15,682 bases of DNA from ZC4RG19 sp036279475 (lineage in GTDB: Bacteria; Actinomycetota; Acidimicrobiia; Acidimicrobiales; VFJN01). The notes below the pieces were generated by a model. The model saw only the letters and a list, made by a program, of their open reading frames with translations. It was not told the origin of the DNA and ran no database searches. The first letter of the stretch is position 1; every line of letters begins with the position of its first letter. The position numbers were made by a program, and so were the translations under genes. The stretch spans positions 1 through 15,682 of the forward strand of contig DASUJB010000038.1 in the NCBI GenBank assembly GCA_036279475.1. The letters are read 5' to 3'. Shown one piece after another: positions 14,134 through 15,682 of this stretch.

Positions 14134-15430
14134 GCTCGGCGTCCCCCCTCCGGCCGCCCACGGCGGCGACGACCACCACCAGCAGGCCGCTGCACAGCAG
14201 CACGACCTGCGTCGACTCCAGGTGGCCCACCAGCGGCCACTGCACCTCGTCCAGCAGGTCGTCGGCCACCCCGGCGCCCACCGCCGCCAACGCCAGGGCC
14301 GAGCGGATGACGACGTGGAACACGGTGAAGGCCAGCACCCGCTCCCGCTCCGCCAGCTCGTCCTGGAGCACCTCCATGGCCAGGGCCAGGACGACGGCCG
14401 ACAAGCCCCCGAAGGCCACCGCCGCCATCAGCGCGAACCCGATCGAGGGGGCCAGGCTCATGGTGGCCACGACGCCGCCCTCGAGCACCAGGACGCTGGT
14501 CACGGTCCGCAGGTCACGCCGGTGGACCAGGCGCAGCGCCAGCAGGCCGCCCCCGGCCCCCACCCCGAAGCAGGCCACCAGCAGCCCGAACTGGATGTCG
14601 GTGGCGCCCAGCACCTCGCGCACCCACACGATGCCGATCGAGAACAGCGCGCCCAGGCCGAAGGCGACCACCGCCGCCATCGGCGCCAGCCGCCGGACGA
14701 TCGGCAGCCGCAGGGCGTCGAGGAAGCGGCCGCCACCCCCACCCTCGTCGAGGGAGGACGTGCCCAGCTCGGGGAGCCGGGCGATGGCCAGGAACGAGAC
14801 CACGAACGTCAGGGCATCGAGGGCGAACACCACCCGGGCCACGCCGATCCCGGCGTCGGAGCCGGCGACGGCGGCCACCACCGCGTACAGGCCGGCGCCG
14901 ATGGGGATCATCCCGTAGGACGTGCCGAGCACGAGGCCGTTGGCCACCGCCAGGTCGTCGTCCCCCTCGACCAGGTCGGGGATCGAGGCGTCCCGGGCCG
15001 GGAGGAACACCATCCCGGCCAGCTCCACGAGGAAGGCCCACAGGTACACCCACCACACGGCCTTCACCCAGGGCAGGACTGCCACCGCCGGGACGCGCAC
15101 GGCGTCCATGGCCAGCATGACGCGACGCCGGCTCCACCGGGACACCAGCCTGGCCGCCACGGGACCGGCCAGCACGGTGGGTGCCAGGCGCAGCACCAGG
15201 ACCCCGCCCACCGCGGTGGCCGACCCGGTGAGCTCGAGGACCAGGGCCATGAGCGCCACCGTCCCCATCCAGTCACCGAGCGAGGACACCGACTGGCCGA
15301 CGAGGAGGTCTCGCAGCGGTCCCCGGGGCAGGACCCCGGCGTGGTGGTCGCCGACGGCGCCCCCGCCGACCGCGGCCTCCGGCTCCCACGGACCGCCGAA
15401 CGGCGCCACCGCGTCGTCGGGCGGCGTCAC
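14120..15430 (-). CDS. MFS transporter, DHA3/EntS-like exporter type
   Basis: This 436-residue major facilitator protein has about 12 membrane helices. The first ones read LLVGQSVSSLGDWMGTVAL and VGGVLVLRLAPTVLAGPVAARLVSRWSRRRVMLAMD, with an Arg-rich loop 2-3 typical of the superfamily. PARDASIPDLV after the fourth or fifth helix is characteristic of the DHA3 group (drug, macrolide or siderophore exporters). A Gly-rich cytoplasmic linker (SSLDEGGGGG) separates the two halves. Substrate is unknown. The GTG start at 15430 has only a weak ribosome site (GGTGGGCGG) and overlaps the stop of a short upstream ORF. The first 35 residues are Pro/Gly-rich, so a start further in is possible. It is convergent with cysH, 74 bases apart. 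Confidence 0.85.
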   Translation of the reverse strand: MTPPDDAVAPFGGPWEPEAAVGGGAVGDHHAGVLPRGPLRDLLVGQSVSSLGDWMGTVALMALVLELTGSATAVGGVLVLRLAPTVLAGPVAARLVSRWSRRRVMLAMDAVRVPAVAVLPWVKAVWWVYLWAFLVELAGMVFLPARDASIPDLVEGDDDLAVANGLVLGTSYGMIPIGAGLYAVVAAVAGSDAGIGVARVVFALDALTFVVSFLAIARLPELGTSSLDEGGGGGRFLDALRLPIVRRLAPMAAVVAFGLGALFSIGIVWVREVLGATDIQFGLLVACFGVGAGGGLLALRLVHRRDLRTVTSVLVLEGGVVATMSLAPSIGFALMAAVAFGGLSAVVLALAMEVLQDELAERERVLAFTVFHVVIRSALALAAVGAGVADDLLDEVQWPLVGHLESTQVVLLCSGLLVVVVAAVGGRRGDAERPAR

Positions 15431-15558
15431 GGCCGCCCACCGGTGCGCTCGACGCCCGGACCGGCGGCGCCCCCCGCCCCCCTACCGGCCGGGGTGCCGG
15501 TGCGCGGGGGGGCTAGCGCCCCGCCTTCGATCTTCCCCCTGGTCACGGCGTCGGTCAC
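15427..15558 (-). CDS. Doubtful 43-residue ORF between the DegV-like gene and the exporter
   Basis: A GTG at 15558 opens a 43-codon frame (starts VTDAVTRGKIEGGALAPP, then Pro/Gly-rich). Its start overlaps the stop of the DegV-like gene by GTGA, and its stop overlaps the exporter start by GTGA. About 88 percent of its codons end in G or C. The GGGAGG upstream is only one base from the GTG, which is too close for a normal site, and I recognise no family. It could equally be an untranslated spacer, which also contains a weak hairpin GGGGC-TAGC-GCCCC at 15509-15522. Confidence 0.3.
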   Translation of the reverse strand: MTDAVTRGKIEGGALAPPRTGTPAGRGAGGAAGPGVERTGGRP

Positions 15559-15682
15559 GCCTCCCACCACCAGGCCAACCCGGCCAGCCCCCGACCGGTG
15601 TGGACCACCATGACGGGGCTGAAGGGGCCGGTGTCGCAGCTGGCCGGGTCGAGGGCCTCGATCCGGCGACGGAGGTCGGCGG
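15555..15682 (-). CDS. C-terminus of a DegV-like fatty-acid-binding family protein (5' end outside window)
   Basis: The last 41 codons and a TGA of a leftward gene enter from the right edge. The end reads FSPVMVVHTGRGLAGLAWW, which fits the C-terminal block of DegV-family proteins (Pro-Val, then His-x-Gly-Pro-Gly and a final hydrophobic strand), except that Arg replaces the usual Pro after the first Gly. DegV proteins bind a fatty acid, and some partner fatty-acid kinases in phospholipid synthesis. The call rests on a short fragment and could be wrong. It is followed immediately by the short ORF and the exporter and may share their transcript. Confidence 0.5.
   Translation of the reverse strand, partial: ADLRRRIEALDPASCDTGPFSPVMVVHTGRGLAGLAWWWEA

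Noticed and set aside
1..15682. tRNA, rRNA, CRISPR array, insertion sequence, or phage attachment site
   Set aside because: I looked for cloverleaf-like segments, regular short repeats with spacers, and transposase motifs on both strands and saw none that could be supported.

Overview
The window is very GC-rich with strongly GC-biased third codon positions, frequent GTG starts and many 4-base GTGA stop/start overlaps. Together with actinobacterial-looking proteins (a Wzz/tyrosine-kinase fusion, a siroheme reductase beside CysH, a DHA3-like exporter) this points to a high-GC actinobacterium, possibly from the Acidimicrobiia. The assignment rests on sequence style only. No rRNA, tRNA, CRISPR or insertion sequence is visible.

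Positions 1-11454 look like a surface or exopolysaccharide locus of the Wzx/Wzy type. On the minus strand, reading leftward from about 3450, are a Wzy/O-antigen-ligase-like membrane protein (1861-3411), a WecG/TagA/CpsF glycosyltransferase (1013-1864) and a GDP-mannose 3,5-epimerase-like enzyme cut by the left edge (1-957). Diverging from the same small AT-richer regulatory island are a family 4 glycosyltransferase (3535-4707), a SAM methyltransferase (4704-5534) and a Wzz chain-length regulator fused to a BY-type tyrosine kinase (5534-7363). These meet tail to tail with a second leftward operon: a methyltransferase (9623-10387), a Wzx-like flippase (8259-9572) and a PAPS-type sulfotransferase (7327-8262). 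A TylF-like O-methyltransferase (10567-11454) diverges from the head of that operon. The likely product is a polysaccharide assembled on a lipid carrier, flipped, polymerised under kinase control, and decorated with methyl and sulfate groups. No priming glycosyltransferase lies in the window.

Positions 11451-14084 hold an assimilatory sulfur pair: a siroheme/4Fe-4S nitrite/sulfite reductase (11569-13341) and a CysH-type reductase with the cysteine signature of APS reductases (13353-14045). A TTGACA promoter overlaps the stop codon of the TylF gene. The pair ends at a strong hairpin.

Positions 14110-15682 are a leftward group: the C-terminus of a DegV-like protein cut by the right edge, a doubtful 43-codon ORF linked by GTGA overlaps on both sides, and an MFS exporter whose stop codon lies in the loop of a perfect 10-bp hairpin.

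The most noteworthy feature is a sulfotransferase inside a Wzx/Wzy locus that lies next to sulfate-assimilation genes, suggesting a sulfated polysaccharide. This is an inference from gene families and context. I saw no wholly unknown protein system.
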